The notes under the pieces: model-generated
The model's database searches: none
Told to the model about the DNA's origin: nothing
What the model saw: only the letters and a program-made list of their open reading frames with translations
Assembly (NCBI GenBank): GCA_012964965.1
Contig: DTTB01000156.1
Coordinates: 1-5,314 of the forward strand
Origin: Candidatus Nitrosopelagicus sp.
Lineage (GTDB): Archaea > Thermoproteota > Nitrososphaeria > Nitrososphaerales > Nitrosopumilaceae
Direction: 5' to 3'
DNA length: 5,314 bases
Made by a program: the position numbers and the translations under genes
Shown: positions 4,920 to 5,314 of the stretch, one piece after another
Numbering within the stretch: the stretch's first letter is position 1
Layout: every line of letters begins with the position of its first letter

Positions 4920-5314
4920 ATGGATGTTACTGAGAAGGTGAGTCTAATCTCAAGACCACCAACGGAGGAAGTTGTTACGGAAGATGAGTTGTTAGAGCTA
5001 TTCAAAACAAATTCGAAGCCAAAACACTACATTGGTATAGAAATTTCTGGTTTCTTGCATTTAGGCAGCCTGATAAGCACTGGCTTCAAGCTAAATGACT
5101 TTGTTAAGGCTGGTGTAGGCTGTACTGTCTTTTTGGCCGATTGGCACACTTTGTTGAATGAAAAGCTGGGCGGCAGTTTTGAAACTATAAAAAAAGTTTC
5201 GAAATATTATGAGGATGCTTTTAGATTGGTCTGTCCTGAAGCAAGTATAGTTTTAGGAACTGATCTTTATGATTCTAAAAAAGAGTACTGGTCAGAACTT
5301 GTACAAATTGCAAA
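4920..5314 (+). CDS. tyrS: Tyrosyl-tRNA synthetase, N-terminal part
   Basis: Class I aminoacyl-tRNA synthetase that charges tRNA-Tyr with tyrosine. The first 131 codons are visible and the frame runs off the right edge; the full protein should be roughly 320-360 residues. Residues 36-50 (HYIGIEISGFLHLGS) align with the Y-x-G...SG-x-x-HLG block of archaeal TyrRS. Tyr37 matches the substrate-contacting Tyr32 of Methanocaldococcus jannaschii TyrRS, and HLGS (47-50) is the HIGH-class ATP motif. FLADWHTLLNEK (71-82) matches the LADLHAYLN segment. GTDLY and KKEYWSEL near the edge match the GxxxQLxKxYT region. This pattern is archaeal/eukaryotic, not bacterial. The KMSKS loop and anticodon-binding part lie outside the window. 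TrpRS is the nearest alternative and fits less well. Confidence 0.88.
   Translation, partial: MDVTEKVSLISRPPTEEVVTEDELLELFKTNSKPKHYIGIEISGFLHLGSLISTGFKLNDFVKAGVGCTVFLADWHTLLNEKLGGSFETIKKVSKYYEDAFRLVCPEASIVLGTDLYDSKKEYWSELVQIA

Noticed and set aside
1..5314. tRNA, rRNA, CRISPR array, insertion sequence, attachment site or long repeats
   Set aside because: I saw no T-arm-like GGTTCGA block with a cloverleaf, no regularly spaced repeats, no terminal inverted repeats with a transposase and no long direct repeats on either strand.

Overview
The window looks like an AT-rich archaeal chromosome segment, most likely an ammonia-oxidising archaeon of the Nitrososphaerota (Thaumarchaeota), Nitrosopumilus-like. 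Reasons: most genes have an archaeal TATA-like element about 24-28 bases before the start codon and no ribosome binding site, so they are probably leaderless. The partial tyrosyl-tRNA synthetase is of the archaeal/eukaryotic type. The other proteins (small helix-turn-helix protein, C-x17-C zinc protein, orphan membrane protein) fit that lineage. The lineage call rests on family recognition, not a database search.

Layout from left to right. At the far left, a minus-strand gene may begin at base 17 and leave the window, judged only from a well-placed promoter. Next come a 77-residue HTH protein (minus) and, divergently, a cyclophilin-type peptidyl-prolyl isomerase (plus). The cyclophilin gene overlaps by 4 bases the convergent gene for a 159-residue winged-helix protein of unknown function. 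Divergent from that is a PfkB/ribokinase-family kinase, followed on the same strand by a dimeric-type (MazG-like, all-alpha) dUTPase with its own promoter. The dUTPase gene ends 1 base from the convergent end of a DegT/DnrJ/EryC1 PLP aminotransferase gene. Divergent from the aminotransferase is a four-helix membrane protein of unknown function. A 46-residue CxxC-x17-CxxC zinc protein follows, the only gene here with a clear Shine-Dalgarno sequence. The window ends inside the tyrosyl-tRNA synthetase gene.

The genes do not form one pathway. They look like individually promoted housekeeping and accessory genes in alternating divergent and convergent pairs, with very tight 3' junctions. Promoter spacing favours shorter starts than the longest open frames for the PfkB kinase (1566), the dUTPase (2495) and the aminotransferase (3914). 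I found no tRNA, rRNA, CRISPR array, insertion sequence or other mobile element. The most interesting signals are transcription stop signals placed inside the coding sequence of opposing genes, and the uncharacterised wHTH, membrane and zinc proteins.
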